Source: BPJU01 sp964425225
GTDB lineage: Bacteria; Planctomycetota; Planctomycetia; Pirellulales; Pirellulaceae
Direction of reading: 5' to 3'
Assembly (NCBI GenBank): GCA_964425225.1
Contig: CAYRMD010000014.1
Span: 9,328-73,327, forward strand
Length of the DNA: 64,000 nt
The translations under genes and the position numbers were made by a program. A model generated the notes under the pieces. The model was given only the letters and a program-made list of their open reading frames with translations, did no database searches and was not told where the DNA came from. This document shows positions 8,970 through 18,280 of this stretch, in pieces (position 1 is the first letter of the stretch; every line of letters starts with the position of its first letter).

Positions 8970-9524
8970 GTGAGTCGGGCGTTGGATCCTGTACCCTCAG
9001 TACACCATGCGGATCGCCTGCCATTGGAAGAGGCCTTCCAGCGGTATCAGCCTGAACTGCTCGGGGCCTTGCGCTGCATGTTGGGCAATTGGGACGACGC
9101 CCAGGATGCTTTGCAAGAGGCGTTTGTCAAGTGTTGGCAGAATCGTCATCAGGTGCCGGGAATCAATAATTTACGGGCCTGGATTTTCCGCATTGCCTTG
9201 AACACGGCCCGCGACATGCGCGGCACGGCTTGGAATCGTAAGCGCCAGAGTTTACCGGAAGAGGACAAGCACATGGCGGATGGTAAAGCATCGCCGGACG
9301 ACCAAGTTGCTTCCAATGAGGAATGGGAACTGATCCGGCAGACTGTGCAGCAATTAAGCCCCGAGGAACAGGAGGTATTCCTTTTGCGGCAAAACGGTGG
9401 GCTTACTTATGAAGAAATTGCCGCAGCGTTACACATCCCTGTGGGCACGGTCAAGACGCGGATGCGACGCGCACTGATGCACATCCGTGCCCGAATCGAA
9501 GGCGCAACCGGCAATGCTTTATAA
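8970..9524 (+). CDS. ECF-type RNA polymerase sigma factor
   Basis: A 184-residue RpoE/SigE-like sigma factor. Region 2 (DAQDALQEAFVKCWQNRH, then LRAWIFRIALNTARDMRG) binds core polymerase and the -10 element. Region 4 (LSPEEQEVFLLRQNGGLTY, then EEIAAALHIPVGTVKTRMRR) is the -35 binding helix-turn-helix. The GTG start at 8970 has AGGAAGG eight bases upstream. It is followed 73 bases later by a giant membrane protein with an anti-sigma-like N-terminus, so the two probably form a sigma/anti-sigma pair. That partnership is inferred from order and from the neighbour's N-terminal residues. Confidence 0.92.
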   Translation: MSRALDPVPSVHHADRLPLEEAFQRYQPELLGALRCMLGNWDDAQDALQEAFVKCWQNRHQVPGINNLRAWIFRIALNTARDMRGTAWNRKRQSLPEEDKHMADGKASPDDQVASNEEWELIRQTVQQLSPEEQEVFLLRQNGGLTYEEIAAALHIPVGTVKTRMRRALMHIRARIEGATGNAL

Positions 9525-9597
9525 GCGGAGATGGTAGGTAGCCGCATGATCTTAAAGAACTATAAGAGCGCGAGCCTTTTGGAAATAGCCAACAACC

Positions 9598-12500
9598 ATG
9601 AATGAAGATCAGGTGCGACAACAGTTGTGGGAGTTCATTTACGAGTTGCTCCCCGAGGACCAAATGCAGGAATGGCGCGAGCGGATCACGTCCGATCCTG
9701 ATATAGCGCGCCTTTATGCCGAGGTCAAATTGCTCGCCGATCAAGTCGCCGAAGCTTTAGTCTATGTCGGTCCAACAGTGCCTTTATCCGTTCCCGAGTC
9801 GGTGAGCCATTCGGTTGATACGGCCGATCAAACCGTAGCGATTGGTCCCGGACACGGTGCGGCAGTAACTCGTAAAGCTCGCTCGTATCGCCCGTGGCTA
9901 AACCTAGCGACCGTTGCCGCTACGTTGCTGCTGGCCATGGGTTGGTTTGGCGTATCGTGGATGGATCGTCACGATGGCCAGCTCGCCACGGGCGGCCGGT
10001 CTGCTGTGGGCGACGCGGTGCAGTTGCGGATGGTAGTACCGCCCCATGCGGTGCCGGGGCTCGACGTGCCGATAGCGGTCGAAGCTCGTTATTCCTCCTC
10101 GGGGGAAACAGCAGACGTACCGCTGGAACTTCGGCTGACTAAAGGGGAAGGCATCGCCTGGCGTACGCCAATTCGATCTGGAGCAAAAGGTGCAACTTTG
10201 GTGCGTGTGCCGGCCGAGCGGGTCGGGCCTGAAGCGCGGGTGAGCCTAGTCGCTCCTCAGGGGCAGCTTGAGTTGATCTCTGCCCAGTTGCCAGCCAGCC
10301 GCCGGCTCTATGTGACGCACCTGGCCACCGATCGCTTGTTTTACAACCCCGGCCAAACAGTTCGATTTCGATCGGTAACCTTGAACCCCATCACGATGGA
10401 ACCGGCAAACGGCGGAACTGTAGAGTTCCGTATCGAGCACGTGGCGAGCGGTACGACCTTCACGGTACAACCCTCTGAAGCATCGATATCGGAAGGCGTT
10501 GCCCATGGGCTGTGGCGCGTTCCATCCGAAGACCGTGATGTGCTGATGGGGGAATATCGTGTGGTAGTTTCAAGTCGCGAGCAACTTTTTGCAGATGTCG
10601 AGCGTCCGTTTGTTGTCCGACCGGAAAGTTCTCAGTCCTGGGCGTTGGATGCTGAGCTGACACGTCGAGCGTATCGTGCTGGGGATGTGGCTCGGCTCGA
10701 TCTTGCTTTGTACGGAGCGCTCCCAGGAAATCTCCCTGTGGATCTGACCATCACGCAATGGCTTGGATCACAAAACCAAAGTCTTGTGCAGCGCCTAACG
10801 GGTCGTCGAGCGCAGGTGGCGTTTCGTCTTCCGGAAACTTGGTTGGAAACCGAACCCCTGGTTGTCGAGGTAGAGGGTCGTTGTGCGAACGAACAATTCC
10901 AACGAGTATCGATCGCGCAACACCGCGATGCCCGGCCTCGCCTGCGCATGGTCCCGGAAGGCGGTACCTTGGTGGCGGGACTTCCGGGTCGCTTATACTT
11001 CGAAGCGCGTGACCCTATCGGTATTCCCATCGCTTTCGACGGTTTCCTGGTGGACCAAGATGGGCGACGTGTTCTTTCTGTGCAAACGGATCCGGCTTTG
11101 CCTGGGTTCGGGATGGTGGCATGGACACCCGAGAGCGGTAACGAGTATTGGTTGGAAAGCGGTAACGGACGCGCTCGATGGCCCGTGCCACCAGCGATTC
11201 ACCGGCCGGATGCTCTCGTGCTGCGCGTTGACCAAAGCGTTTTGCCGCCCAGTAGCCCGATTCGAGTGAAACTTTATGCAGCACAAGCCGGACGGTCTTA
11301 TGCAGTTTTATTGCGGCGCAGCGGATTGGTTGTCGCCCAGCGAGTCATTATCACGCAACCTGGCCGCCCCAGTGAGCCCATCGAGGTACCCATGGAGCTT
11401 CCCGAGGAGGTTGCCGGCGTCGTCCGCGTTGAAGTCTACAATCTTCAAAGCCGGCCAAAGCTAACTGCTTCGCGTTTGGTTTTCCGGCGCCCGGGTCGCG
11501 AGTGGATTATCCGGCGTGGCGAAATGCAACAGCCCACAAGGGGCTCCATGGTCGAGGAGCACTTAACCGTACTGGATGAACAGGGTCATCCGGCGCAAGC
11601 CCTGGCTGGAGTAAATCTCCAGGAGCAAAGCGCTACCAGTACCCTGGCGGCTAGTCTGGTTGCCGATGTTTTCTTTACCGAACTGAGACGCAGTTTTGCC
11701 GACACATCGTTGCTGGTAGACCTTCTCCAACAAGCCCGAGAAGACGATTTTTCGCGCAAGCTTGATTTACTCTTAGTCCTGAACGATTTGGCGTCCGTGC
11801 CACCTATAGACACCGATTCTCGCCAATTAGCGACGTCCGGCGTTTTGGCAGCCGCTCATGAAGCATCCCATTCAATAGAGGGCGACATTTCCCATCTGGC
11901 AGCGGAAGATGTACCTGCGGTCATCGACAGCCTCACCGCTTTTGAAACACAAGTTCGTCCATCCCAGGAAACGGCACGATTACCTGCGTGGCCGAGGCGT
12001 TTTCCGGCCCCGCCGTGGTGGCTTGTGGGAGCCTCACTCGGACTAGTACTCTTAGTCACCATCTTGGCCCTAGTGCGTTTGGTATCGGTTTGGGTATGGA
12101 CGGCCAGTTTCGGGGCGATATTTTTCGCGGTATTTGCCGCCTTTGTGTTGATGAGTGTGCCCCATCGCCGCGCGGTATTTCCGGTAGCTGCGTATAGTAA
12201 GGCAGGTGCCGAGCCTGCCAATAGTTCCGAAACAGCGAATGGTCTGGCGTCTAAAACCGCTGTGGACGAGCAAGCGCAAGTTCCTCAATCGGCGCCGGAG
12301 AGCGAAGCGGTTTCCCCGCCAAGCCCCGCCACACCGGCTGTGGCCGTTGACCCGTTAGGTGAAGCAAAGCCGCACCCAACCAGCGGCATTCAAGGCTTGC
12401 CAGCGTTTCAGGCCGAGGTTGACAAGGCCCAATTGCAACGAAGCCCAGATCCAGCGGCTGTGGATCAGGGTCGACGGGCAACCAATCGTGCCGCTGTACC

Positions 12501-14643
12501 TTCTGCCGGTAAAGAACAAGTTGATGTGCTCGCAAGCGCTCCGGTTGGTGGGCCAGGGTTTTCCGAGTGGCTGCTACGGCGTGGCTACACTCCCGGAGAT
12601 TACCAAGTAGAGATTGGTCCGCAAGTCAGAAACCATAATGCCGGCCGCTTAGAAAGCGATCGATTTTCACAGAATGCCGTTTTGAGTGACTTGCGACAGG
12701 CTCGCCGGGCTGCCAGCCTTGCGGATAGCATCCTGGAGGGGAAACAGGACGCGGGTCGGCCACAGAGCTCCGAGACTGTTGTCGAATCTGGACTATGGGA
12801 CGCGGAGCGACCAATTACCAACGGCGTTCTAGCCTTTTCTTGGCCGGTTCCTAGATCGCCGGAGTCGTATCGAGCTTGGGTCGCCGTCCATGGGAATAAT
12901 CGTATCGGCGAACTTCAGTGGGATTTTACTCCGATCGAGCCGGTGGGCATCGAATCCGCGGATTTGCGCGAACCGATGATTCTTTGCGCTGGCGACCGCC
13001 TCGAAGCGGCACTACAGATCAGCAACCGGAGTTCGGGTGGCGTCGAAGAGGTCTCCTTTTCCAGTGACAATCCAAACGTGAGAGTTGCTTTTTCACCGGC
13101 CGAGGCGGATCGACCATCGTCGAGTAACTTGAGTGGTAAATTGACAATCAAGGTCGAAGCGCCGCTCAGTACGACGCCGGTGGCTGTCGATGGATCGCTA
13201 GAGGATCTACTTGGTTGGTGGCGATATGAGCCGGGTAGTTTACCGATTCGCTTACGCTGGGCAACCGCTCCACACGCTGCCAGTGGAGCATACATAGGCT
13301 ATGTGGTACCGCGCGGGATTCCCCGATTTGAGCAACACGTGGAACTCCGGAGCACGCAAGCCAGCCTGATAGGTGGCGAAGTTTCGCAGGCCACCTGGCG
13401 GTGTTACCTCGTGCGGCTGTATCCGTCCCTTGCTGCGGAAGTACTCGATACAGCTCGCTGGTTATCCCATCAGGAAACACCCCCGTTGGCTCGATGGTTG
13501 GCGGCGGAGTTACTCAATTGGTGCGATCGCTTTCAGGTTTCGGCTCCGGCCGATAAGCGGATATGGAAACGGTGGCTTGCGACGGTGCCGTCGGCACGCG
13601 GTCTGGCTCCGATCGAGGCCCAGTGGTTAACAGTGGAAGAGGAATGGGTTGATAAACAGGTGGTAAACGACACGGCCGTCCAAGGAATCCTGGAAGTGCC
13701 CGCGGATTCTCATCCATTAGCGCTCGTGATTCAAGCTCGGGTGGCAGCCCTGACCAAGCACGCCTCCGCCGAGCAGCTTTTGACGAAGCTCAGGGAAATG
13801 CAAATCAGTGACGGCGCGGTTCTTCCGTCGAATCGGGACGCGTCCGCTTCCGTGACGCTCGTCGAAAATACTTCACTGGCAATTCTCGCTTGGTCATCGG
13901 GGCTGTCCAGAGAGCATTATCAGAATGAGAGGCAACGAGCTCTCGATTGGTTGAGGCACCAGCGACGATGGGATGGCGGTTATGGTTCGCCACATGCTAC
14001 GTCTCTTGCTCTTTTGGCATTGTTGACGACGGATGACGAAGTACCGTCGGAGCTTGGTCCGCCGCAAGTGGTGGATGTTTGGATGGAAGAAACCCAAATT
14101 GATTCGATCATGTTCGCTGATGATTCTGTCGAGCCATACGTGCGGCTATATGTGGGTCGGCCCGAGCGGCCGGTGGCACTGCGGGTCCTGGGCCGGTCTC
14201 CCTATCAGCCGTTTTCGAGCGTACTTGCTGTGGGACATTGGTCGGATGCATTGCCTTCCCAGGAGGGTCCTTACCGCTTGGAAGTCGATATTCAGCCGCA
14301 GCGAGCCCGGCGTGGTGCGGAAGGCAGCCTGAAGGTACGCCTCAGTGGTGCGGCTCCGTCCGCAGCTTTGGTACGCCTCAGCATGCCTGCCGGAGTCGAA
14401 CTCCAAGGAACTCAATTGCCTCCCGACGCGCAATTCCACGGACGGAATCTCTGGTTACGTTTCGAGTCACCTTTTGATCCCCCACAGGAATGGGTCAAGA
14501 GTCCGGACTTGATCGAGTTCTCCCTTCCTGTGCGGTTTCGCTCGGTAGGCGAGTTTACCGGGGCAGCTTCCTATGTCGTGCCTGAGCGGGATTGGACAGC
14601 CCAGTCCTGGGCGCCGCCGCTTCGCGTAACGGTCGATCCGTGA
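9598..14643 (+). CDS. Giant membrane protein: anti-sigma-like N-terminus joined to macroglobulin (MG2)-like regions
   Basis: A 1681-residue protein. Residues 1-60 (MNEDQVRQQLWEFIYELLPE onwards) resemble the short helical anti-sigma domains found after ECF genes, but lack a HxxxCxxC zinc motif. A single helix follows at about 100-121 (LNLATVAATLLLAMGWFGVS). Residues 240-330 look like an alpha-2-macroglobulin MG2 domain (LATDRLFYNPGQTVRFRS). Two more helices lie at about 806-855, then a Pro/Ala/Ser-rich linker. The second half has A2M-like features: FSWPVPRSPESYRAWVAVHG near 1080, and RRWDGGYGSPHATSLALLAL near 1455, which recalls the toroid domain of macroglobulins. I see no CxEQ thioester. It may sense or trap targets outside the membrane and signal to the sigma factor encoded just upstream; this role is inferred. 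Confidence 0.75.
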   Translation: MNEDQVRQQLWEFIYELLPEDQMQEWRERITSDPDIARLYAEVKLLADQVAEALVYVGPTVPLSVPESVSHSVDTADQTVAIGPGHGAAVTRKARSYRPWLNLATVAATLLLAMGWFGVSWMDRHDGQLATGGRSAVGDAVQLRMVVPPHAVPGLDVPIAVEARYSSSGETADVPLELRLTKGEGIAWRTPIRSGAKGATLVRVPAERVGPEARVSLVAPQGQLELISAQLPASRRLYVTHLATDRLFYNPGQTVRFRSVTLNPITMEPANGGTVEFRIEHVASGTTFTVQPSEASISEGVAHGLWRVPSEDRDVLMGEYRVVVSSREQLFADVERPFVVRPESSQSWALDAELTRRAYRAGDVARLDLALYGALPGNLPVDLTITQWLGSQNQSLVQRLTGRRAQVAFRLPETWLETEPLVVEVEGRCANEQFQRVSIAQHRDARPRLRMVPEGGTLVAGLPGRLYFEARDPIGIPIAFDGFLVDQDGRRVLSVQTDPALPGFGMVAWTPESGNEYWLESGNGRARWPVPPAIHRPDALVLRVDQSVLPPSSPIRVKLYAAQAGRSYAVLLRRSGLVVAQRVIITQPGRPSEPIEVPMELPEEVAGVVRVEVYNLQSRPKLTASRLVFRRPGREWIIRRGEMQQPTRGSMVEEHLTVLDEQGHPAQALAGVNLQEQSATSTLAASLVADVFFTELRRSFADTSLLVDLLQQAREDDFSRKLDLLLVLNDLASVPPIDTDSRQLATSGVLAAAHEASHSIEGDISHLAAEDVPAVIDSLTAFETQVRPSQETARLPAWPRRFPAPPWWLVGASLGLVLLVTILALVRLVSVWVWTASFGAIFFAVFAAFVLMSVPHRRAVFPVAAYSKAGAEPANSSETANGLASKTAVDEQAQVPQSAPESEAVSPPSPATPAVAVDPLGEAKPHPTSGIQGLPAFQAEVDKAQLQRSPDPAAVDQGRRATNRAAVPSAGKEQVDVLASAPVGGPGFSEWLLRRGYTPGDYQVEIGPQVRNHNAGRLESDRFSQNAVLSDLRQARRAASLADSILEGKQDAGRPQSSETVVESGLWDAERPITNGVLAFSWPVPRSPESYRAWVAVHGNNRIGELQWDFTPIEPVGIESADLREPMILCAGDRLEAALQISNRSSGGVEEVSFSSDNPNVRVAFSPAEADRPSSSNLSGKLTIKVEAPLSTTPVAVDGSLEDLLGWWRYEPGSLPIRLRWATAPHAASGAYIGYVVPRGIPRFEQHVELRSTQASLIGGEVSQATWRCYLVRLYPSLAAEVLDTARWLSHQETPPLARWLAAELLNWCDRFQVSAPADKRIWKRWLATVPSARGLAPIEAQWLTVEEEWVDKQVVNDTAVQGILEVPADSHPLALVIQARVAALTKHASAEQLLTKLREMQISDGAVLPSNRDASASVTLVENTSLAILAWSSGLSREHYQNERQRALDWLRHQRRWDGGYGSPHATSLALLALLTTDDEVPSELGPPQVVDVWMEETQIDSIMFADDSVEPYVRLYVGRPERPVALRVLGRSPYQPFSSVLAVGHWSDALPSQEGPYRLEVDIQPQRARRGAEGSLKVRLSGAAPSAALVRLSMPAGVELQGTQLPPDAQFHGRNLWLRFESPFDPPQEWVKSPDLIEFSLPVRFRSVGEFTGAASYVVPERDWTAQSWAPPLRVTVDP

Positions 14644-14654
14644 GGCAGGGTTTG

Positions 14655-15833
14655 ATGGAACGGCGGCCTGATTTGGATGCGGACTGGGTGGATGTTGCAG
14701 CCTGTTGGAGGTTCAGGCCGGGAGTCACCTACCTGAACCACGGCTCGTTTGGGCCACCGCCCCTGACGGTGCAACAGGCACAGCGCTCCTGGCAAGAAAA
14801 ACTGTGGCAGGAGCCGATGGATTTTTTTGTGCGCAAGCTGCCCGAAGCATGGCGCGCGGCGAGGCAAGCGCTTGCAGCTTTTGTCAATGCTTCGGAAGAG
14901 GATCTCGTTTTTGTGGAAAATGCTACGGTCGCGATGAATCTCGTCGCTCGCTCCTTTCCTCTGGCTGCCGGAGACGAGATTCTGCTTACGGATCACGAAT
15001 ACGGAGCGGTGCTTCGCATTTGGCAAAAACGAGCAGCCGAGTGTGGGGCCGAGGTAAAGGTTGTGCCATTAGCAGTCCCCTTTACAACCGGTTCGGCCGT
15101 CGTCGAGCAGTTGGCCGAAGCAGTTACGCCGCGTACACGGTTACTCGTGATCAGCCATATTACCTCACCGACGGCCGTCATCCTGCCGGTCGAGCTTGTC
15201 GTGAAGTCAATGCATCACCTGGGGGTTACTGTGGTAGTCGATGGACCGCATGCGCTAGGGCAGTTGCCGGTAAACCTCGCTGCCATCGAGTGTGACTTTT
15301 ATACAGCAAGTTGTCACAAATGGCTTTCGGCGCCGTTCGGGTCGGGGTTTCTTTACGTCGCACCGCGGTGGCAATCCACGGTTCGACCGTTGTTGTGGAG
15401 CTGGGGGGTACTGCCGCCCGAGAGTCCTTTACGATGGTGGGAAGAGTTTTTCTGGGTGGGAACACGAGACCCCTCGGCCTATCTGGCAATTCCAGCAGCT
15501 ATTCAATGGTTGAACGCCATAGGATGCGAGGCGTTCGGGCGGCGGACACATTTTTTGGCGCAGCAGATTCGTCGGCGACTGGTGGAGCGTTTTGGATGTC
15601 AGCCGCTGGGCCCGGACGATCCGGCCTGGTTTGGAGCGATGGCGCACGTGCCGCTTCCTTCCATGGCTCCGCGGCAACTACAGCAACTACTATGGGAAGA
15701 TTTCCAGATTGAAGTGCCGGTCGTCGAGTGGAATGGCGAGAGGTACCTTCGTATCTCGTGCCATCTGTACACGAGCCAACGTGATTTGGACCATCTGGAG
15801 ACGGCGTTGATGAAACTCGTTAAAGCACGATGA
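14655..15833 (+). CDS. Class V aminotransferase, isopenicillin-N-epimerase-like
   Basis: A pyridoxal-phosphate enzyme of about 392 residues from the ATG at 14655; a longer frame begins inside the preceding gene. Fold-type I features are visible. VTYLNHGSFGPPPLTV is near the N-terminus, and ENATVAMNLVARSF is the cofactor phosphate region. VVVDGPHALGQLPVN holds the Asp that contacts the pyridine nitrogen. DFYTASCHKWLSAPFGSGFL carries the Schiff-base Lys. The NHGSFG start and the HKWL context fit the CefD/isopenicillin N epimerase-like branch rather than cysteine desulfurases. The gene begins 11 bases after the stop of the giant membrane protein, so it may be cotranscribed, but a functional tie is not obvious. 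The substrate cannot be assigned. Confidence 0.88.
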   Translation: MERRPDLDADWVDVAACWRFRPGVTYLNHGSFGPPPLTVQQAQRSWQEKLWQEPMDFFVRKLPEAWRAARQALAAFVNASEEDLVFVENATVAMNLVARSFPLAAGDEILLTDHEYGAVLRIWQKRAAECGAEVKVVPLAVPFTTGSAVVEQLAEAVTPRTRLLVISHITSPTAVILPVELVVKSMHHLGVTVVVDGPHALGQLPVNLAAIECDFYTASCHKWLSAPFGSGFLYVAPRWQSTVRPLLWSWGVLPPESPLRWWEEFFWVGTRDPSAYLAIPAAIQWLNAIGCEAFGRRTHFLAQQIRRRLVERFGCQPLGPDDPAWFGAMAHVPLPSMAPRQLQQLLWEDFQIEVPVVEWNGERYLRISCHLYTSQRDLDHLETALMKLVKAR

Positions 15834-16741
15834 GAGGTGGGCGATTGACGTGGCAAGTGCAACTTTTAGTCGCGCTTGAAACCGGCGCAGGTGATCCGAG
15901 TAACCCTGTTAAGCTGTGTGATCTTGGGAAGGAATTGTGGTATTAGACCAATCGAATCCTCTAGGTGCCATGCAATGGCGATCGTCAAGAAGCGAGATAA
16001 CACGGCGGGGGGCGGTTCGGCAATCAATGTGTGCCTAATCTGTTTTCTTTGCACTACTGCACCCTTTGCGTTAAATCATCCAACGCGCGACGGTGAGAGG
16101 GCTGCCAGAGGTGAGTCGAAGTAATGCAAAGGCGCCAAGGCGCTAGAACGCCCAATGAGGTTTTCTTCGACGGTTCGAAGCCAAAAAGTTGCATTTGCGA
16201 TGTATCAACCTGTCGGTTCAAAAGCAACACGGGTAAGTGTCGTGACCAACTGGATCCGAAGACGCGTCGCGCATGACGCGGCCAGCTATCGCAATTCGGC
16301 ACCCCCGCTTAAGGACCGTTTCATACCGGGCAACCGCCTATGGTTCTCCTGGACGCTGAGTCCACGATTATGAGTTTTTTGCGCACGCGCTAGCTTGCTC
16401 GAGGTGTTTGGGCAATAGATGAACATCTCGTTACCGAGGATTCACATACGACCGTCGGCGCAACCAGCTTCATCGAAACTTTTCACGCACACTCCCTGAA
16501 AACTTACGACGTTTCCACCGGCCGCAGACTCGCCCGAAAGTAACTCAACGACTCAATATCAACTAACCTGAGGTTTAAGCCAATCCAATCGAATTCATAG
16601 CCTTCTTCCTGCATAATTGCTCGAACACCTTCAAGGCACACGATTCCGTCTAGAAACAAATCTGTCCAAAAGATGTGCCGACCTGGATACCACGGAGCGA
16701 GGAGTTGCTTTCCGATATGTAGTGTTTTGTTTCAACCGATC
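15834..16741. other. Gene-free region with repeat arms
   Basis: About 900 bases between the aminotransferase and the insertion-sequence remnant. Apart from family B repeat arms around 16044-16149, I see no gene, RNA or terminator. Short frames on both strands have no domain or ribosome-binding site. Confidence 0.5.
16044..16149. repeat. Dispersed repeat, family B, inverted pair
   Basis: Family B carries the core AACGCAAAGGCGCAAAGG or a close variant. The core lies on the minus strand at 16044-16081 (its complement reads CCTTTGCGTTAAATCAT on the plus strand) and on the plus strand at 16121-16149 (AATGCAAAGGCGCCAAGGCG). The two arms point away from each other, opposite to the copies at 44.2 and 53.7 kb. 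Confidence 0.6.
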
Positions 16742-17220
16742 TGACACAACAGGAGCTCACGTTAAGGGACACCTTCCGGGTCAACAGACACTTTGGCTCT
16801 GGGGACTCTGGCAGCGCTCCAACGGCAGGGTCAAGTGCCGGATCTCCAGGTTCTTCTCCTTGCGCCGATGTCGGGCCTCGGCCAGCCTGCGACGACGCGC
16901 TTCGTGTAGGGCCGCCGGGTCGCCGCGGTAGTAGTCCACCGGACGCAGGAACCCTAACGCAGTGTGCAGCGGCTTCTGGTTGTACCAGTGGATCACCGGT
17001 CGATTAGCTCGACCGCCTCATGGTAATGCTTTAGCTCCTCCTGGTCCAAAAGCTCGCCAAGCGTACGCTGCGCCCGCTCCAGCAGGCCGTTCTCCTCCGG
17101 ACAGTGCGGCTTGATCCGCCGATGGCTCAGCCCGTGCTCGTCCAACACCCCGGCGAACTCCCGAGCGATGGACGCGCTACCGTTGTCGCTGGGAGTCTCC
17201 GGACGCTCCTCGATGGAAGG
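16742..17220 (-). pseudogene. IS3-type transposase (integrase core) remnant, frameshifted and truncated
   Basis: Two adjacent minus-strand frames together read as the C-terminal half of an rve-type DDE transposase. SDNGS contains the second catalytic Asp. REFAGVLDEHGLSHRRIKPH, CPEENGLLERAQRTLGELLD and then VIHWYNQKPLHTALGFLRPV, DYYRGDPAAL follow, ending near TLPLERC. The reading frame breaks at about 16994-16996: after ...ELIDR the DNA reads CGGTGATCC where CGGGTGATCC would continue the protein, so one G is missing and a TGA results. The N-terminal half, with the first catalytic Asp and any OrfA, is absent. The fragment begins four bases from the yjbQ stop. The other end near 16742 may be the element's terminus (TGACACAACAGG), but no matching inverted repeat remains. 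Confidence 0.85.
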
Positions 17221-17224
17221 ATTT

Positions 17225-17647
17225 TTACTCGCCAATAATCTTGATCAGCACGCGTTTTGGGCGCCGACCGTCGAATTCTCCATAAAAGATCTGCTCCCAT
17301 GGGCCGAAATCCAATTTGCCGTTGGTGATCGCGACCACTACTTCGCGTCCCATGATTTGTCGCTTAAGATGAGCATCTGCATTATCCTCGCCGGTCTTGT
17401 TATGGGCATAGCGCGTCGGAGATGGGTCAAACGGGGCTAACTGCTCGAGCCACTTCTGATAGTCTTGATGCAATCCGGGTTCGTCGTCGTTAATAAAGAC
17501 CGATGCCGTAATATGCATAGCATTGACTAATACTAACCCTTCGCGCACCTTACTTTGCCGCACGCATTCTTCTACTTCCTTGGTGATATTGACGAACCCA
17601 ACGCGCGAAGGAATGTTAAAGGTTAAATACTGAGTATAAGACTTCAT
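17225..17647 (-). CDS. yjbQ: YjbQ/UPF0047 family protein (secondary thiamine-phosphate synthase-like)
   Basis: A 140-residue cytoplasmic protein of the YjbQ family. Some members show weak thiamine-phosphate synthase activity; their physiological role is unsettled. The family pattern is clear: EGLVLVNAMHITASVFINDD holds the conserved His, HNKTGEDNADAHLKRQIMG the second conserved block, and ITNGKLDFGPWEQIFYGEFD the third. I start at the ATG at 17647 (MKSYTQYLTF); the open frame extends 41 codons further upstream without family similarity. The stop is immediately followed by the transposase remnant. No TPP riboswitch pattern is seen upstream. Confidence 0.9.
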   Translation of the reverse strand: MKSYTQYLTFNIPSRVGFVNITKEVEECVRQSKVREGLVLVNAMHITASVFINDDEPGLHQDYQKWLEQLAPFDPSPTRYAHNKTGEDNADAHLKRQIMGREVVVAITNGKLDFGPWEQIFYGEFDGRRPKRVLIKIIGE

Positions 17648-18280
17648 GGGAGTTATTCCGAATAAATCGAACACTGATTGTCCGATACCGCTAATTTCGG
17701 CCGAAACACTGTTTGACACACGCTGGTGACACTGCCGCCGAAAAATCGGTCGTGGCGCTTTGGATATCATTTACCATATTCGTCATTGGGGGACAGGGTG
17801 GAGCCGGCGAGACTTGTTTGTTGATGCCGGCTAAACGCATGGGGTGCCGCAGCCCTAAATTTCCTCGGTGAGCCGAGCTTTCGGGTACACAGCCGTATGC
17901 ACCGACTGAGGCATCCACTTAGCTTTACGCTGTGGCGTTCACCTTTCTTTGTTTGTAGTGCCCCGATTCATCAGAGCCAAGAGCTTAGGGCGAGGAGAGG
18001 GACCGCATGAATGCGGTGACGACGAACGTGGCTCCGCTTTCACCAAACATAAACTTTGGGATAGCCCGTGTAGGCGGTAAATCGAATGTCCGGCCACAAA
18101 ATCAGATGGCAGCGGTTGGTAAGTCGATCGAGCAGCCATAACGGTTGCCAACTTACAGCACGCCATCCCTCGTGTTCGTTCCTTCGGCTTGCGTTACGAA
18201 AAATCGTGCCTATCGGACGTATTCGCTCGTAGCCGCAGCGATGTTCGGATCGCGAAGTCAAGTGGGCTGTTGTCGCAAGA
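17648..18280. other. Intergenic region without a recognisable gene
   Basis: About 630 bases between yjbQ and the 3' end of the PQQ-repeat gene. The only structure I notice is an imperfect hairpin near 17802-17833 (AGCCGGC pairing with GCCGGCT over an 18-base loop). No open frame has a domain or a good ribosome-binding site. Confidence 0.45.

Noticed and set aside
9598..14643. A complete alpha-2-macroglobulin with thioester
   Set aside because: No CxEQ or similar thioester motif is present, and the order is interrupted by two central membrane helices, so only partial similarity is claimed.
17648..18280. Thiamine (TPP) riboswitch upstream of yjbQ
   Set aside because: I looked for the CUGAGA and ACCUGA core pair in the minus orientation and did not find it; the nearby CTGAGG is isolated.
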